A DNA stretch of 64,000 nt, from NCBI GenBank assembly GCA_014652975.1, contig BMZV01000004.1:62001-126000 (forward strand). Reading direction: 5' to 3'. The position numbers and the translations under genes are program-made. How positions within the stretch are numbered: the first letter of the stretch is position 1; every line of letters starts with the position of its first letter. The notes below the pieces were generated by a model that was not told the DNA's origin, ran no database searches, and saw only the letters and a program-made list of their open reading frames with translations. Shown piece by piece: positions 28,084 through 37,963 of the stretch. Source of the DNA: Kocuria marina. Lineage in GTDB: Bacteria; Actinomycetota; Actinomycetes; Actinomycetales; Micrococcaceae.

Positions 28084-28665
28084 TCACAGGGTCGCGCGCT
28101 GCAGCCTGACCCCGTAGTGCGCCGTGAGTTCGGCCATGCTGTGCGCCCCACTGCGGCGCGCGAGATCGAGCACGATCCCGGCGCACGCGAGGGAGTCACT
28201 GAGCGCATTGTGGTGCTCCACGACCTCCGCCCCCGCCGCGCGGGACGCCGACGGCAAAGCGTAGGAACGCAGCGTGTAGGCCGCACGGGCCAAGCGGAGA
28301 GTGCACGCGTAGTCCCAGTTCCGAGCGGTTCCGCCGCACGCCCGGTTCGCCGCCTTGATCACGCCGGTGTCGAAGACGGCATTGTGTGCCACCAGAACCG
28401 AATCCGGATCCTCCGGGCTGATGTTCTCGCACATCCAGTCCCACAGCAGGTCGAACGTGGGCGCGTGGGCGACGTCCGCGGGCCGGATGCCGTGGATCCG
28501 GACGTTGCCGGGCTCGAACCCGTCGTGGCCGAGCGGCGGACGGATGAGTGAGTACCGGGTGTCCACCACCTGGCCGTCCCTGACCCGTACCACCCCCAGG
28601 GCGCACGCGGACGCAGGGCTGCGATTGGCGGTCTCGAAATCTATGGCGGTGAAACTGACGGGCAC
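28084..28665 (-). CDS. DnaQ-like 3'-5' exonuclease
   Basis: The 193-residue protein is a DEDDh exonuclease of the DnaQ/RNase T fold. ExoI is FTAIDFETANRS near residue 6, ExoII is VLVAHNAVFDTGVIKAA near residue 90, and ExoIII is HNALSDSLACAGI near residue 155, with the catalytic His-Asp pair. Short stand-alone proteins of this type in Gram-positive bacteria act on DNA or RNA ends; it lacks any polymerase or BRCT domain that would assign it to a known pathway. It converges with the preceding plus-strand gene, with a 28-bp gap. Confidence 0.88.
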   Translation of the reverse strand: MPVSFTAIDFETANRSPASACALGVVRVRDGQVVDTRYSLIRPPLGHDGFEPGNVRIHGIRPADVAHAPTFDLLWDWMCENISPEDPDSVLVAHNAVFDTGVIKAANRACGGTARNWDYACTLRLARAAYTLRSYALPSASRAAGAEVVEHHNALSDSLACAGIVLDLARRSGAHSMAELTAHYGVRLQRATL

Positions 28666-28704
28666 CCGATCAGGGTAGGCAACGCCTCCGACATGGCATG
28701 TCGC

Positions 28705-29565
28705 TCACACGGAGGCCATGGCGCGGGTCTCGTACCACGCGTCCGCCTTCTCCACGGCCTGGCGGATCTGGGCGGTGTCGAGCTCATGGTGCAGCGCGTA
28801 TGCCACGGCCTGCAGCGGGAAGATCCGGGAGTGCAACCGCGCGCGCAGATAGTTCTCCTCGTCCGTCGCCTGGCGCACGCTGGACCAGCCGAACCAGAGT
28901 CCCAGGGACGCGACGTCGTACGCGGGATCGCTCATGCTCGCGTGGTCCCAGTCGATCACGCCCACCAGGTGATCGTCCTGCCACAGCATGTTGGAGCCCA
29001 TGAGGTCCCCGTGCACGAGCCGCGGCGGGACGTTGTCCAAGGCCACGAGGTCCTCGATCGCATTCATGGCGCGGTCCCGGTTCCGCGGGAGCAGCAGCGG
29101 CAGAACCTGGTCCAGCAGGACGTGGCGACGGCGGTGACCGCCCCAGTGCTGACCGGGCCGGTCCAGCCACGGTTCCGCCGCGCGCGCGTCCGCATTATGT
29201 ACCTGCTCGAGGACCCTGCGCAGCTCCCGCGGGTCCGCGTGCCCCGGCGGGCGGGGGCTGCCCGGGATCCAGGTCATCCCCACCGCGGTGTACCGCCCGT
29301 CCTGCAGCACGGGGGTCAGGGGGCGCGGCACGGCGAAGTCGAACTCCGGTAGCCGCGACAGCGCACGGGTACGCCTGCGCACGTTCTCCCCCGAGGTCGG
29401 GTTCTTGGCGATCCGCACGCTCATCACGTGCCCCGCGTTGACCACGATGTGCGCGGACCCGCCGGCGTGCAGCTCCCACTCGGAGCGATCCACGCGCACC
29501 CTGGCCTCCGCCAACACCGCCTCGACAGCCGGAGCAAAAGGTAGGTGTCCGCACGCGAAAGTCAT
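28705..29565 (-). CDS. Aminoglycoside phosphotransferase (APH) family kinase-like protein
   Basis: The 286-residue protein has the bilobal kinase-like fold of the APH/choline kinase family. The catalytic loop is PRLVHGDLMGSNMLW, the metal-binding segment is GVIDWDHASMSDPAYDVA, and the N-lobe has a glycine-poor nucleotide loop (HAGGSAHIVVNAG) with VRIAKNP as the Lys-bearing strand. Chromosomal members in actinobacteria phosphorylate many small molecules, so drug resistance should not be assumed. Its stop lies 39 bp from the exonuclease start and its own start is 4 bp from the rdgB stop, so the three may share a message. Confidence 0.85.
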   Translation of the reverse strand: MTFACGHLPFAPAVEAVLAEARVRVDRSEWELHAGGSAHIVVNAGHVMSVRIAKNPTSGENVRRRTRALSRLPEFDFAVPRPLTPVLQDGRYTAVGMTWIPGSPRPPGHADPRELRRVLEQVHNADARAAEPWLDRPGQHWGGHRRRHVLLDQVLPLLLPRNRDRAMNAIEDLVALDNVPPRLVHGDLMGSNMLWQDDHLVGVIDWDHASMSDPAYDVASLGLWFGWSSVRQATDEENYLRARLHSRIFPLQAVAYALHHELDTAQIRQAVEKADAWYETRAMASV

Positions 29566-29568
29566 GGG

Positions 29569-30270
29569 TCAGTCCTCTGGCTCCGGTTCCAGGGGGGACG
29601 CCACTGTGGCTTCCGGCCCGTCCTGCCGCGCGGTCCCACTCGAACCCGTGAGCAGCTGCAACAAGTGCGGCAACACGGCGGCCATGGCCTGCGCACGATG
29701 GCTGATCCTGTTTTTGTGCTCTGGGCTCAACTGCGCGCAGCTGAGGCCGTCCTGGCCGTCCGGGGCGAAGATCGGGTCGTAGCCGAACCCGTTCTCCCCC
29801 GCGGGTTCGCGCAGAATGTTCCCGGGCAGCTCACCCGTGACCACGTGCTCGGCGCCGTCTGGTGCGACGACCGCGGCGGCGCACAGGAAGGAGCCGCGGC
29901 GGTTTTCGGGGGCGATGTCCCCGAGCTGGGCGAGCAGCAGCTGGAGGTTGGCGGCGTCGTCGCCGTGGACCCCGCTCCACCGCGCGGAGAAGATGCCCGG
30001 GGCGCCGCCCATGACGTCCACGCTGAGTCCCGAGTCGTCCGCGAGCGCGATGAGTCCCGTCTCCGCGGCGGCAGTACGCGCCTTGAGCAGCGCGTTTTCC
30101 TGGAACGTGACGCCCGTTTCGACGACGTCGCTCAGCCCGGCCGTGCGCGCGTCCACCACGATCCCGGGATCCGTCAGCCCCGCGTCGCGGAGCATGGCCT
30201 GCAGCTCGCGCACCTTGCCCGCGTTCTGTGTCGCGAGCACCACGCGGGCACCGCGTACGTCATCGGCCAC
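29569..30270 (-). CDS. rdgB: Non-canonical purine NTP pyrophosphatase (RdgB/HAM1)
   Basis: The enzyme hydrolyses dITP, XTP and ITP to monophosphates, keeping deaminated purines out of nucleic acids. The 233-residue protein has the nucleotide-binding [16 protein letters not shown] at the N-terminus, the catalytic acid region [11 protein letters not shown] and the C-terminal [12 protein letters not shown] and [14 protein letters not shown] motifs. The C-terminal 25 residues are an extra acidic tail. It overlaps the end of rph by 11 bp. Confidence 0.96.
   Translation of the reverse strand: MADDVRGARVVLATQNAGKVRELQAMLRDAGLTDPGIVVDARTAGLSDVVETGVTFQENALLKARTAAAETGLIALADDSGLSVDVMGGAPGIFSARWSGVHGDDAANLQLLLAQLGDIAPENRRGSFLCAAAVVAPDGAEHVVTGELPGNILREPAGENGFGYDPIFAPDGQDGLSCAQLSPEHKNRISHRAQAMAAVLPHLLQLLTGSSGTARQDGPEATVASPLEPEPED
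29951..29962 (+). repeat. Copy of the 12-bp word GCGGCGTCGTCG (inside rdgB)
   Basis: The word is on the non-coding strand and encodes the Gly-Asp-Asp-Ala-Ala part of [10 protein letters not shown]. This is one of the few copies in a conserved protein segment. Confidence 0.65.
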
Positions 30271-31069
30271 GGGTGGCCTCCAGGGTCTCCCGCTGGATCT
30301 CGGCCAGCTGGGCGCACCCAGCCACGGCGAGGTCGAGCAGCACGTCCAGTTCGGCGCGCTTGAACGGTGCGCCCTCGGCCGTGCCCTGGACCTCCACGAA
30401 GTCCCCCGAGCCGGTCACGACGACGTTCATGTCGGTTTCCGCGCGCACGTCCTCCACGTACGGCAGGTCCAGCATGGGAACACCGTCGATGATCCCCACG
30501 GACACGGCCGAGACCGTGTCGATGAGGGGGTTGACCCGCGGCTTGAGGATGCCGTTGTCGTGGGCCCAGCGGATGGCCTCGGCGAGCGCGACGTACGCGC
30601 CGGTGATGGACGCGGTGCGCGTACCGCCGTCGGCCTGCAGGACGTCGCAGTCGAGGACCACGGTGTTCTCCCCGAGGGCCTTGAGGTCGATGATCGAACG
30701 CAGGGAGCGGCCGATCAGACGCGAGATTTCATGGGTGCGGCCACCGACCTTGCCCTTGACCGATTCGCGGGCCGAACGCGTGGAGGTGGCGCGCGGGAGC
30801 ATGGCGTACTCCGCGGTGACCCAACCCCGGCCCTCACCCTTGAGCCAGCGAGGCACGCCCTCCGTGAGGGACGCGGTGCACAGCACACGGGTGCCGCCGA
30901 ATTCGATCAGGGCGGAGCCCTCGGCCTGTTCAGACCAACCGCGGGTGATGGTGATGGGCCGCAGTTCGTCGACGGCGCGCCCGTCCGCTCGTACCAGCCC
31001 CGATGCGGCGGAGCCACCCTCGCCCGTGGAATTCTCGGTGGATCGTGCCGGCTCGGTAGGCGAAGTCAT
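30260..31069 (-). CDS. rph: Ribonuclease PH
   Basis: This phosphate-dependent 3'-5' exoribonuclease trims tRNA 3' ends and structured RNAs. The 269-residue protein shows the PH-fold motifs [28 protein letters not shown], the [28 protein letters not shown] segment with the conserved arginines, and [23 protein letters not shown]. It lies in the conserved actinobacterial order murI-MBL-rph-rdgB, 10 bp after the MBL stop codon. Confidence 0.97.
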   Translation of the reverse strand: MTSPTEPARSTENSTGEGGSAASGLVRADGRAVDELRPITITRGWSEQAEGSALIEFGGTRVLCTASLTEGVPRWLKGEGRGWVTAEYAMLPRATSTRSARESVKGKVGGRTHEISRLIGRSLRSIIDLKALGENTVVLDCDVLQADGGTRTASITGAYVALAEAIRWAHDNGILKPRVNPLIDTVSAVSVGIIDGVPMLDLPYVEDVRAETDMNVVVTGSGDFVEVQGTAEGAPFKRAELDVLLDLAVAGCAQLAEIQRETLEATRGR

Positions 31070-31079
31070 GGGTTTCAGC

Positions 31080-31919
31080 CTAGTCCCCGGTCACCGCGCT
31101 TGCCAATGCAGTGAACGACTGGTCGGTCGGCCCGGCAACGTCGTAACTCGTGGCCACACGGGCCACCGTGACCGGACCGGAGAACGCTCCGACGGCCTCC
31201 GCCGTGGCCGTGTCCACCGAGTTCCACACGGGCAGGTGGGTCAGCAGCAACCGACGCACACCCGCGGCGGTCGCGGTCTCTCCCGCGCGCTTGCCCGTGA
31301 GGTGGATCCCGCGCAGATGGTCCTCGCGGCCCTCCTGGTAGGCGGCCTCGCACAGGAACACGTCCGCGTCGCGGGCCGCTGCCACGAGCTCGTCGCACAC
31401 GTCGGTGTCCCCCGAATACGTGAGGACCTCTGTGCCCTGGGCCCCGCGGTACTCGACGCGCAGCGCATAGGGCTCGGGGCACGGGTGGTTCACTGGGTGG
31501 GGTGTGACCGTGAACGGACCCACGGTCACGGGCTGGTTGGCCTGCCACACGTGGAAGTCGAACTCGGTGTCCATCGAGTGCTCGGGCGGCAACAGGTGCA
31601 GCTGGTTGAGGTATCCGTGCAGCATGGACGGACCGTAGATCGGGATGCGACCGCCCTGCCATCCGCGGGGATCCCACTTCACAGCCACGTGCAGACCGCC
31701 CACGTCCACGCAGTGGTCCGGGTGCAGGTGGGAGAGCATGATCGCGTCGATCTCGTGCAGGTCGATGTGGCGCTGCAGGACACCCAGGGCACCGTTGCCC
31801 ATGTCCAGCACGATGCGCCACGTGCGCCCGTGCGCGTCCTCGCCGGAGAGCAGGTAGCACGAGGCGGGGGCATCGGGCCCGGGAAAACTTCCGGTGTTAC
31901 CGATCACTGTGAGGATCAT
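31080..31919 (-). CDS. MBL-fold metallo-hydrolase of the murI-rph operon
   Basis: The 279-residue protein belongs to the MBL superfamily branch that includes RNase Z-like and cyclic-nucleotide phosphodiesterase-like proteins. It has the core motif [11 protein letters not shown] near residue 60, [12 protein letters not shown] and a final LLTHLPVW. It lacks the long exosite of tRNase Z, so RNase Z activity is not certain, although its place before rph would suit a tRNA 3'-end role. The start is ATG ([14 protein letters not shown]), 25 bp after murI. Confidence 0.88.
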   Translation of the reverse strand: MILTVIGNTGSFPGPDAPASCYLLSGEDAHGRTWRIVLDMGNGALGVLQRHIDLHEIDAIMLSHLHPDHCVDVGGLHVAVKWDPRGWQGGRIPIYGPSMLHGYLNQLHLLPPEHSMDTEFDFHVWQANQPVTVGPFTVTPHPVNHPCPEPYALRVEYRGAQGTEVLTYSGDTDVCDELVAAARDADVFLCEAAYQEGREDHLRGIHLTGKRAGETATAAGVRRLLLTHLPVWNSVDTATAEAVGAFSGPVTVARVATSYDVAGPTDQSFTALASAVTGD

Positions 31920-31944
31920 GGGTGATCGCCTTTCTGGTGCCGAC

Positions 31945-32835
31945 TCAGCGCTGAGCCGCGTGGATCGTGGCGAGGGAACCGGTGGGGTACTGCTCCGCGA
32001 CGGACGCCGTGTGCCGGACGCGGACCACTTCGGGGCCCAGGAACCGTTGGGCGAGGACCTCGAAGCTCACGGGGTCCCCCGTGGCCAGGAATTCGTGGTG
32101 GGGAGCGAGCTCGGGATCCCGCTCGAGGTGGTTGTCCAACAGGCAGCGGTAGACGTCCCGCGAGGCCTCTTCCGAGGACGAGACCAGGTTCACGCTCTCG
32201 CCCATGACGTAAGAGATCACCGCCGTGAGCAGCGGGTAGTGCGTGCACCCGAGCACCAGGGTGTCTACGCTCGCGTCCTTGAGGGGCTGGAGGTAGTGCT
32301 GGGCGGTGCGCAACAGATCGGGCCCCGTGGTGACGCCGCGCTCCACGTACTCCACGAATTCGGGGCACGCCACGGACGTGATTTCGAGCTGGGGTGCGGC
32401 CGCGAACGTGTCGTCGTACGCGCGCGAGCCGATCGTCGCCTCGGTGCCGATCACCCCCACCCGACCGGAGCGCGTGGTGGCCACCGCGCGGCGCACCGCG
32501 GGCTGGATGACCTCGGTCACGGGGATGTTGTAACCGCGCGTGTAACGCTCGCGCGCATCCCGCAGCACTGCGGCGGACGCGGTGTTGCACGCGATCACGA
32601 GCAGCTTGACCCCGGAGTCCACGAGGTCGTCCATGATGCGCAGGGCGTTGGAACGCACCTCGGCGATCGGCAGGGGCCCGTAGGGGCCGTGCGCGGTGTC
32701 ACCGACGTAGAGGATCTCCTCGTTGGGCAGCTGGTCGATGATCGCCCGCGCCACCGTGAGCCCGCCCACACCCGAATCGAACACGCCGATGGGCGAGTTG
32801 GGATTGGGACCGGTGGGACGTTCGTGCACCTGCAT
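31945..32835 (-). CDS. murI: Glutamate racemase
   Basis: The enzyme makes D-glutamate for peptidoglycan. The 296-residue protein shows [17 protein letters not shown] at the N-terminus and both catalytic cysteines, in [12 protein letters not shown] and [14 protein letters not shown] 32835 ([13 protein letters not shown]) is preferred over the longer open frame because the racemase fold begins only ten residues later. It lies 68 bp after the DUF2017 gene and before the MBL gene on the same strand. Confidence 0.96.
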   Translation of the reverse strand: MQVHERPTGPNPNSPIGVFDSGVGGLTVARAIIDQLPNEEILYVGDTAHGPYGPLPIAEVRSNALRIMDDLVDSGVKLLVIACNTASAAVLRDARERYTRGYNIPVTEVIQPAVRRAVATTRSGRVGVIGTEATIGSRAYDDTFAAAPQLEITSVACPEFVEYVERGVTTGPDLLRTAQHYLQPLKDASVDTLVLGCTHYPLLTAVISYVMGESVNLVSSSEEASRDVYRCLLDNHLERDPELAPHHEFLATGDPVSFEVLAQRFLGPEVVRVRHTASVAEQYPTGSLATIHAAQR

Positions 32836-32903
32836 ACCGGAAAACTGTAGTGCTTTTCGCGCGCGCCCTCGCGCATGAGACGTGTGACCTTGGCGATCCC
32901 CGG

Positions 32904-33479
32904 TCACCGGGGCGGCAGGGTCTTCAGCAGCGCGTTCATGAGGGTCTCCTGAAGCCAGGAGACGAAGTTGTAGACCACACCCATGTACTGCTCCACGTCC
33001 TCGGCCCGGCCGAAGTCGGTCAGCTCGGCCACGCGCTCGGCGGCCTCGGTCGAGTCGATGTTCAGCCGGGAGGCCAGCACCAGGCGGACGTCGTTGAGCG
33101 AGCGCGCGAAGTCCTGTGCCTGCGCCACGCTCAGCACCACGGGCTGGGATTCCAGGGCCAGGGAGGACGCACGCAATGCCGCGGTCTTGCGTTCGCGCAG
33201 CGAGCGGTCCGTGAGTCGCCGGAACTCCGCGGCCTGTTCCGGGTCCGACGACGCCGCGGGCAGCAGCCTGCGCACCGCCGGGTCCGTGGGTTCGGCCACG
33301 TCCTCGTCCCAGCCGAGCAGCGCCTCGAGCGGGTCGTCGTTGCGAGCCGGCCCGTCCTCGCGCGCTGCGGGTGCCAGGGTCTCCCCCACGTCCGAGAACA
33401 GTTTCTGCAACAACCGCACCTCGGGGGCCTCGAACCGACCGACGATGCCCTTGCGCGTGCGCTTGAACCCGTGCGCCAT
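32904..33479 (-). CDS. DUF2017 family protein
   Basis: This 191-residue helical, Arg/Glu-rich protein ([21 protein letters not shown]...) belongs to the DUF2017 family, which in actinobacteria almost always follows clpS. Its function has not been established; the constant linkage suggests a role with the ClpS adaptor or cell-wall precursor genes. Its ATG shares one base with the clpS stop (TGATG), so translation is coupled. The frame stays open into clpS, but family similarity starts here. Confidence 0.87.
   Translation of the reverse strand: MAHGFKRTRKGIVGRFEAPEVRLLQKLFSDVGETLAPAAREDGPARNDDPLEALLGWDEDVAEPTDPAVRRLLPAASSDPEQAAEFRRLTDRSLRERKTAALRASSLALESQPVVLSVAQAQDFARSLNDVRLVLASRLNIDSTEAAERVAELTDFGRAEDVEQYMGVVYNFVSWLQETLMNALLKTLPPR
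33246..33257 (-). repeat. Copy of the 12-bp word GCGGCGTCGTCG (inside the DUF2017 gene)
   Basis: It is on the coding strand and is read as Ala-Ala-Ser-Ser in [11 protein letters not shown], in a linker-like part of the protein. Confidence 0.7.
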
Positions 33480-33847
33480 CAGTGCTCCCCCGCCTTCTCG
33501 TACGTGGCCCACAGGCCGTAGCCGTGCAGCGAGCTCACGTGCGTCTCCGCCTCCTCGAGGGTTCCCGTGAACACGATCGAGCGGCCCCGGTTGTGCACCT
33601 CGAGCATGAGTGTGCGGGCCTTGGCGTCCGAGTAGCCGAAGTGGACGCGGAACACGTAGACCACGTAGCTCATGAGGTTCACGGGATCGTCCCACACCAC
33701 CACGTTCCACGGCACGTTCATGGCCGTGACCGCCTGCTCCTCCCGTTCGAGCACGGGGGACTCCGCCGGCGCGGAGCTCATCTGGACGGCCGGGATCCGG
33801 GCGGGGACGGCGCGGTGCGTAGTGAACATCGCCTCCATGGTAGTCAC
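33479..33847 (-). CDS. clpS: ATP-dependent Clp protease adaptor ClpS
   Basis: ClpS binds N-terminal degron residues and hands substrates to ClpC/ClpA. The 122-residue frame has the ClpS core from about residue 45: [43 protein letters not shown] and [20 protein letters not shown]. The first 40 residues are a variable tail, and in-frame starts at 33838 (ATG) and 33781 (ATG) are possible alternatives; no strong ribosome-binding site settles the matter. It is divergent from pncB. Confidence 0.93.
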   Translation of the reverse strand: MTTMEAMFTTHRAVPARIPAVQMSSAPAESPVLEREEQAVTAMNVPWNVVVWDDPVNLMSYVVYVFRVHFGYSDAKARTLMLEVHNRGRSIVFTGTLEEAETHVSSLHGYGLWATYEKAGEH

Positions 33848-33893
33848 GGGGACACGGATGTGCGCACGACGGACGGCCCACTAGGCTGGCCAC

Positions 33894-35234
33894 GTGAACG
33901 AGCACACCTATTCCTGGCACCCGCAGCCCACGTCCTTGCTGACGGACCACTACGAGCTCACCATGTTGCAGGCCGCGCTCCGGGCAGGCACCGCGTCCCG
34001 CCGCAGCGTGTTCGAGGTCTTCGCCCGCAGACTCCCCAACGGCCGCCGCTACGGGGTGTTCGCTGGGATGGGCCGGGTGCTCGAGGGGCTCGAGCAGTTC
34101 CGATTCACCGACGAGCAGCTGCGGTTCCTGCGGGACACCGCCGTGGTGGACGCCCAGACCGTGGCGTACCTGGAGAACTTCCGTTTCACCGGCCAGATCC
34201 GCGGCTACGCCGAGGGCGAGACGTACTTCCCCCACTCGCCGCTGCTGAGCGTGGAGTCCTCGTTCGCCGAGGCGTGCGTCCTAGAGACCTACATCCTCTC
34301 CGTCCTGAACTTCGATTCCGCCGTGGCCTCGGCGGCCTCCCGCATGGTGGGTGCCGCGGGAGAGCGCCCGTGCATCGAGATGGGATCGCGCCGCGCCCAC
34401 GAGCAGGCGGCCGTGGCCGCGGCCCGCGCCGCCGTGGTCGCGGGCTTCGACTCGACCTCCAACCTCGAGGCCGGTTTCCGCTACGGGGTCAAGACCGTGG
34501 GCACCGCGGCCCACTCGTTCACCCTGCTGCACGACTCCGAGGAGCAGGCGTTCCGCGCCCAACTGGACGCGCTGGGTGTGTCCACGACCCTTCTGGTCGA
34601 CACGTACGACGTCGAACGGGCCGTCACGCTCGCCGTCGAGATCGCGGGCAAGGACCTCGGGGGCGTACGCCTGGACTCCGGCGACCTCGTGACGCAGGCC
34701 ACGTCCGTGCGCGCGCTGCTCGACAAGCTCGGCAACTCCAACACCCGGATCACGGTCACCAGCGACCTGGACGAGTACGCGATCGCCGCCCTGCGCGCCG
34801 CTCCCGTGGACGCATACGGCGTGGGCACGCGCCTCGTCACGGGTTCGGGTGCCCCCACGTCGTCGATGGTCTACAAGCTCGTCTCGCGCGAGGGCGCCTC
34901 GGGCGCCATGGAACCCGTGGCCAAGGCGTCCTCCGGCAAGAAGTCGGTGGGCGGCGAGAAGTACGCGCTGCGCCGTCGTGATCCCCAGGGCGTGGCCACA
35001 CACGAGATCGTGGGCGTGTCGCACATGCCCGAGGACGACGGCGATGACCGCCCCCTGCTCGTGGACTACGTCACCGGCGGCGAGCTGCACGACGGCTACA
35101 CGGGCCCCGAGGCCGTAACCCGTGCCCGGCAGCGCCACGTCGATTCCGTGGCCGAACTGCCCCGCGCGGCGCGCCGACTCTCCGAGGGCGAGCCCGTGAT
35201 CCCCACCGTGATCGAACCCGGAACCGCACACTGA
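33894..35234 (+). CDS. pncB: Nicotinate phosphoribosyltransferase
   Basis: The enzyme joins nicotinate to PRPP in NAD salvage. The 446-residue protein starts at GTG and shows LTDHYELTMLQAAL at the N-terminus, FEVFARRLPNGRRYGVFAG, the EMGSRRAHEQAAVAAARAA region with the phosphate-handling residues, and GVRLDSGDLVTQA. It is divergent from clpS by 46 bp and followed at 14 bp by pncA, which makes its substrate. Confidence 0.95.
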   Translation: MNEHTYSWHPQPTSLLTDHYELTMLQAALRAGTASRRSVFEVFARRLPNGRRYGVFAGMGRVLEGLEQFRFTDEQLRFLRDTAVVDAQTVAYLENFRFTGQIRGYAEGETYFPHSPLLSVESSFAEACVLETYILSVLNFDSAVASAASRMVGAAGERPCIEMGSRRAHEQAAVAAARAAVVAGFDSTSNLEAGFRYGVKTVGTAAHSFTLLHDSEEQAFRAQLDALGVSTTLLVDTYDVERAVTLAVEIAGKDLGGVRLDSGDLVTQATSVRALLDKLGNSNTRITVTSDLDEYAIAALRAAPVDAYGVGTRLVTGSGAPTSSMVYKLVSREGASGAMEPVAKASSGKKSVGGEKYALRRRDPQGVATHEIVGVSHMPEDDGDDRPLLVDYVTGGELHDGYTGPEAVTRARQRHVDSVAELPRAARRLSEGEPVIPTVIEPGTAH

Positions 35235-35248
35235 CCAGGGAGGTAGCC

Positions 35249-35866
35249 ATGCGCACTGCATTGCTGATCGTGGACATCCAGAACGACTTCTGCGAGGGCG
35301 GCAGCCTGGCCGTCGAAGGCGGGGCGGCGGTCGCCGCGCAGGTCTCCGAGTACCTCGAGGACCACCACGGCGACTACGTTGCCGTGGCCGCGACCCAGGA
35401 CTGGCATGTTGACCCCGGGGAGCACTTCAGCGACACCCCCGACTTCGTCACGAGCTGGCCCGTGCACTGCGTCGCGGAGACCACCGGCGCTGACACGCAC
35501 CCCGATCTCGACACCGAGTACGTCACGGAGTACTTCCGTAAGGGCGCATACGACGCCGCCTACTCCGGTTTCGAGGGCCTGTCCGCCCCGGACGTGGACG
35601 TCCCCATGGGGGAACCGGAGGAGGACTCCGACGAAGAACGCGTGAGCCTGGACGACTGGCTGCAGGAACGCGGCGTCGAGGCCGTGGACGTCGTCGGTCT
35701 CGCGCTGGACCACTGCGTGCTGGCCACCGCCAAGGACGCCGTGGAGGCCGGCTACGAGACCCGGGTGCTGCTGCCGCTCACCGCGCCCGTGGCAGCCGAG
35801 TCCGGTGAGCGGGCGGTCGAGGAACTCGAGGCCGCGGGCGCGGAGGTCGTGACCGACCTGGACTGA
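35249..35866 (+). CDS. pncA: Nicotinamidase
   Basis: The enzyme deamidates nicotinamide to nicotinate, feeding PncB. The 205-residue isochorismatase-like protein has the catalytic Asp in LLIVDIQNDFCEGGSLAVEGG, the metal ligands in ATQDWHVDPGEHF, the catalytic Lys in FRKGAYDAAYSGF and the nucleophilic Cys in GLALDHCVLATAKDA. A 15-residue acidic insertion (GEPEEDSDEERVS) sits between the last two. The ATG has gggaggtagcc upstream. Confidence 0.96.
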   Translation: MRTALLIVDIQNDFCEGGSLAVEGGAAVAAQVSEYLEDHHGDYVAVAATQDWHVDPGEHFSDTPDFVTSWPVHCVAETTGADTHPDLDTEYVTEYFRKGAYDAAYSGFEGLSAPDVDVPMGEPEEDSDEERVSLDDWLQERGVEAVDVVGLALDHCVLATAKDAVEAGYETRVLLPLTAPVAAESGERAVEELEAAGAEVVTDLD

Positions 35867-35910
35867 ACGCCCGCCGCGCCGCCGTGCGGGCCGCGCCGCT
35901 TGGCCGCGTC

Positions 35911-35932
35911 GCCGCGTCGGCCGCTACGCGGC
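35911..35932. terminator. Possible terminator between convergent pncA and helicase genes
   Basis: A gccgcgt/acgcggc stem of 7 bp with an 8-base loop lies in the 71-bp convergent gap, just past the helicase stop codon. Confidence 0.4.
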
Positions 35933-35937
35933 GTCGG

Positions 35938-37743
35938 CTACTTCCGGCCGATGAACCAGCGCTGCAACAGGGCGATCCGTGCGGTCAGCTGGTCCTCGGA
36001 GGCCTGGGCCACGGCCGGGCCTCCGCACTTGGTGCGCAATTCGTTGTGGATCACCCCGTGCGGTGTTCCGGTGCGCGCGGACCACGCGGAGACGTTCTTG
36101 GACAGCTGCGAGCGCAGGTCCTTCAGGCGGCGGTGATCCGGCACCGCGGGGGTCTGGGGTGCGTCATGGCCGCTCCGACCGTTGCGCTGGGCCGAGCGCG
36201 ATTGCCGCTCCCGCAGCAGGGCCGAGACCTGGTCCGCGTCGAGCAACCCGGGGATCCCCAGGTATTCGGCTTCCTCCTCGGAACCAACCGCCGCGCCACC
36301 GCCGAAGGCGCCGCCATCGAAGAGCACACCGTGGAAGGACGCGTCCGAGTCCAGGGCCTGGAAGTTGCCCTGGGCCAGGGACGACGACGCCTTGTCCTCG
36401 CGGTTGGCCTCATCCAGCAGGTCGTCGTCCCAGCCCGTTTCCATGGGCTGGTCGAAGTCCACGACCCCCGGCATGTTCTTGGGCTTGTCCAACGCGTGGT
36501 CCCGCTCCTCCTCCATGGAGTTGGCGAGCGCCATGAGCGTGGGCACCGAGGGCAGGAACACGGACGCGGTCTCCCCGCGCTTGCGGGCGCGCACGAAGCG
36601 ACCCACCGCCTGGGCGAAGAACAGCGGCGTGGAGGTGGACGTGGCGTACACGCCCACGGCCAACCGGGGCACGTCCACGCCCTCGGAGACCATGCGCACC
36701 GCGATCATCCAGCGCTTGTCGGATTCGGAGAACTCGTCGATCTTGTTGGACGCGGTCTTGTCGTCCGAGAGCACCACGGTGGGCCGCTCCCCCGTGATGG
36801 CGTGCAACTGTTCGGCGTAGGCCTTGGCGTCCTGGTGGTCCGTGGCGATCACGAGCGCCCCGGCGTCCGGGACGGTGCGCCGCACCTGCGTGAGCCGCTG
36901 ATCGGCGGCGCGCAGCACGGACGGGATCCACTGCCCGTGCGGGTCCAGGGCGGTACGCCACGCGTGGGACGTGATGTCCTTGGTGAACCCCTCCCCGAGC
37001 TGGGCGGCCATCTCCTCACCGGCCGAGGTCCGCCAGCGCATCTGACCCGAGTAGGCCATGAAGATCACGGGACGCACCACGTGATCGTGCAGGGCGTCCG
37101 CGTACCCGTACGTGTAATCGGCCGTGGACCGGCGGATCCCGTCCCCGTCCTCCTCGTAGCTCACGAACGGGATGGGCGAGGTGTCCGAGCGGAACGGTGT
37201 ACCCGTAAGGGCGAGCCGGCGGGTCGCGGGTTCGAAGGCCTCGCGCAGCCCGTCGCCCCAGGACAGGGAGTCACCGGCGTGGTGGATCTCGTCCATGATC
37301 ACGAGCGTGCGCCCGGCCTCGGTGCGCGCGCGATGCAGCAGCGGCTTGTTGGCCACCTGTGCGTAGGTCACGGCCGCGCCCATGTAGCCGCGGCCGTGCT
37401 GGCCGTCCGCGTTCTTGAAGTTGGGGTCGATCGCGAGTCCCACGCGCGCCGCGGCGTCGGCCCACTGGCGCTTGAGGTGTTCCGTGGGGGTCACCACGGT
37501 CACGCGCTGAACGGTCCCCGCGTCATGCAGCTTCTTGGCCACGGTCAACGCGAAGGTCGTCTTACCCGCACCAGGGGTCGCCACGGCCATGAAATCACGC
37601 GGTTGGGCTTGTTCGTAGCGGTGGATCGCCTCCGCCTGCCACGCGCGCAACTTGGGCGCGGTCCCCCACGCCGCCCGGTCCGGATAGGCCGGCGGGAGAT
37701 CCGCCGCGGCTCCGAAAAGGGACATTTGATCGCTGTCAGACAC
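35938..37743 (-). CDS. DEAD/DEAH-box superfamily 2 helicase
   Basis: The 601-residue protein has both RecA-like domains: motif I AVATPGAGKTTFAL, motif Ia VVTPTEHLKRQW, motif II VIMDEIHHAGD (DEIH), motif III ALTGTPFRS, and in the second domain VRMVSEGVDVPRLAVGVYAT and QAVGRFVRARKRGE. It resembles UvrB/XPB-like or restriction-type ATPases. The C-terminal 160 residues (HNELRTKCGGPAVAQAS...) have no nuclease signature that I can see. GTG 37743 is chosen because MSLFGAAAD follows and gagagga lies upstream; ATG 37725 is possible. Its substrate is unknown. A DUF3039 gene stands upstream on the same strand. Confidence 0.85.
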   Translation of the reverse strand: MSDSDQMSLFGAAADLPPAYPDRAAWGTAPKLRAWQAEAIHRYEQAQPRDFMAVATPGAGKTTFALTVAKKLHDAGTVQRVTVVTPTEHLKRQWADAAARVGLAIDPNFKNADGQHGRGYMGAAVTYAQVANKPLLHRARTEAGRTLVIMDEIHHAGDSLSWGDGLREAFEPATRRLALTGTPFRSDTSPIPFVSYEEDGDGIRRSTADYTYGYADALHDHVVRPVIFMAYSGQMRWRTSAGEEMAAQLGEGFTKDITSHAWRTALDPHGQWIPSVLRAADQRLTQVRRTVPDAGALVIATDHQDAKAYAEQLHAITGERPTVVLSDDKTASNKIDEFSESDKRWMIAVRMVSEGVDVPRLAVGVYATSTSTPLFFAQAVGRFVRARKRGETASVFLPSVPTLMALANSMEEERDHALDKPKNMPGVVDFDQPMETGWDDDLLDEANREDKASSSLAQGNFQALDSDASFHGVLFDGGAFGGGAAVGSEEEAEYLGIPGLLDADQVSALLRERQSRSAQRNGRSGHDAPQTPAVPDHRRLKDLRSQLSKNVSAWSARTGTPHGVIHNELRTKCGGPAVAQASEDQLTARIALLQRWFIGRK

Positions 37744-37893
37744 GTGGTGCTCGTCCTCTCCGCACGCTCGTTGGCGCGCATCCACTCCGGTCCCGTCACA
37801 CGGATCGGGGGTCTCGCTCGCGCGGACGACGACGCTCGGATCGCCGTCGTACGAGGCACGGACGACGACGCCCGCGCGACCCCGCACGGCAAA

Positions 37894-37916
37894 GGCGCCC
37901 GCTGAGCGCGGGCGCC
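37894..37916 (-). terminator. Hairpin terminator between the DUF3039 and helicase genes
   Basis: ggcgcccgc and gcgggcgcc form a perfect 9-bp stem with a short loop, 48 bp after the DUF3039 stop. The spacer beyond, towards the helicase, carries two copies of cggacgacgacgc 36 bp apart (37823-37835 and 37859-37871). Confidence 0.7.
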
Positions 37917-37963
37917 GCCGGTGGTCCCGCCCGGCGCGGGACCTCACGAGAAGGGAAGGGTGG

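Noticed and set aside
28705-29565. The APH-family gene as an aminoglycoside resistance gene
   Set aside because: Only the general kinase-like fold is visible; chromosomal members of this family act on many small molecules and nothing here points to a drug.
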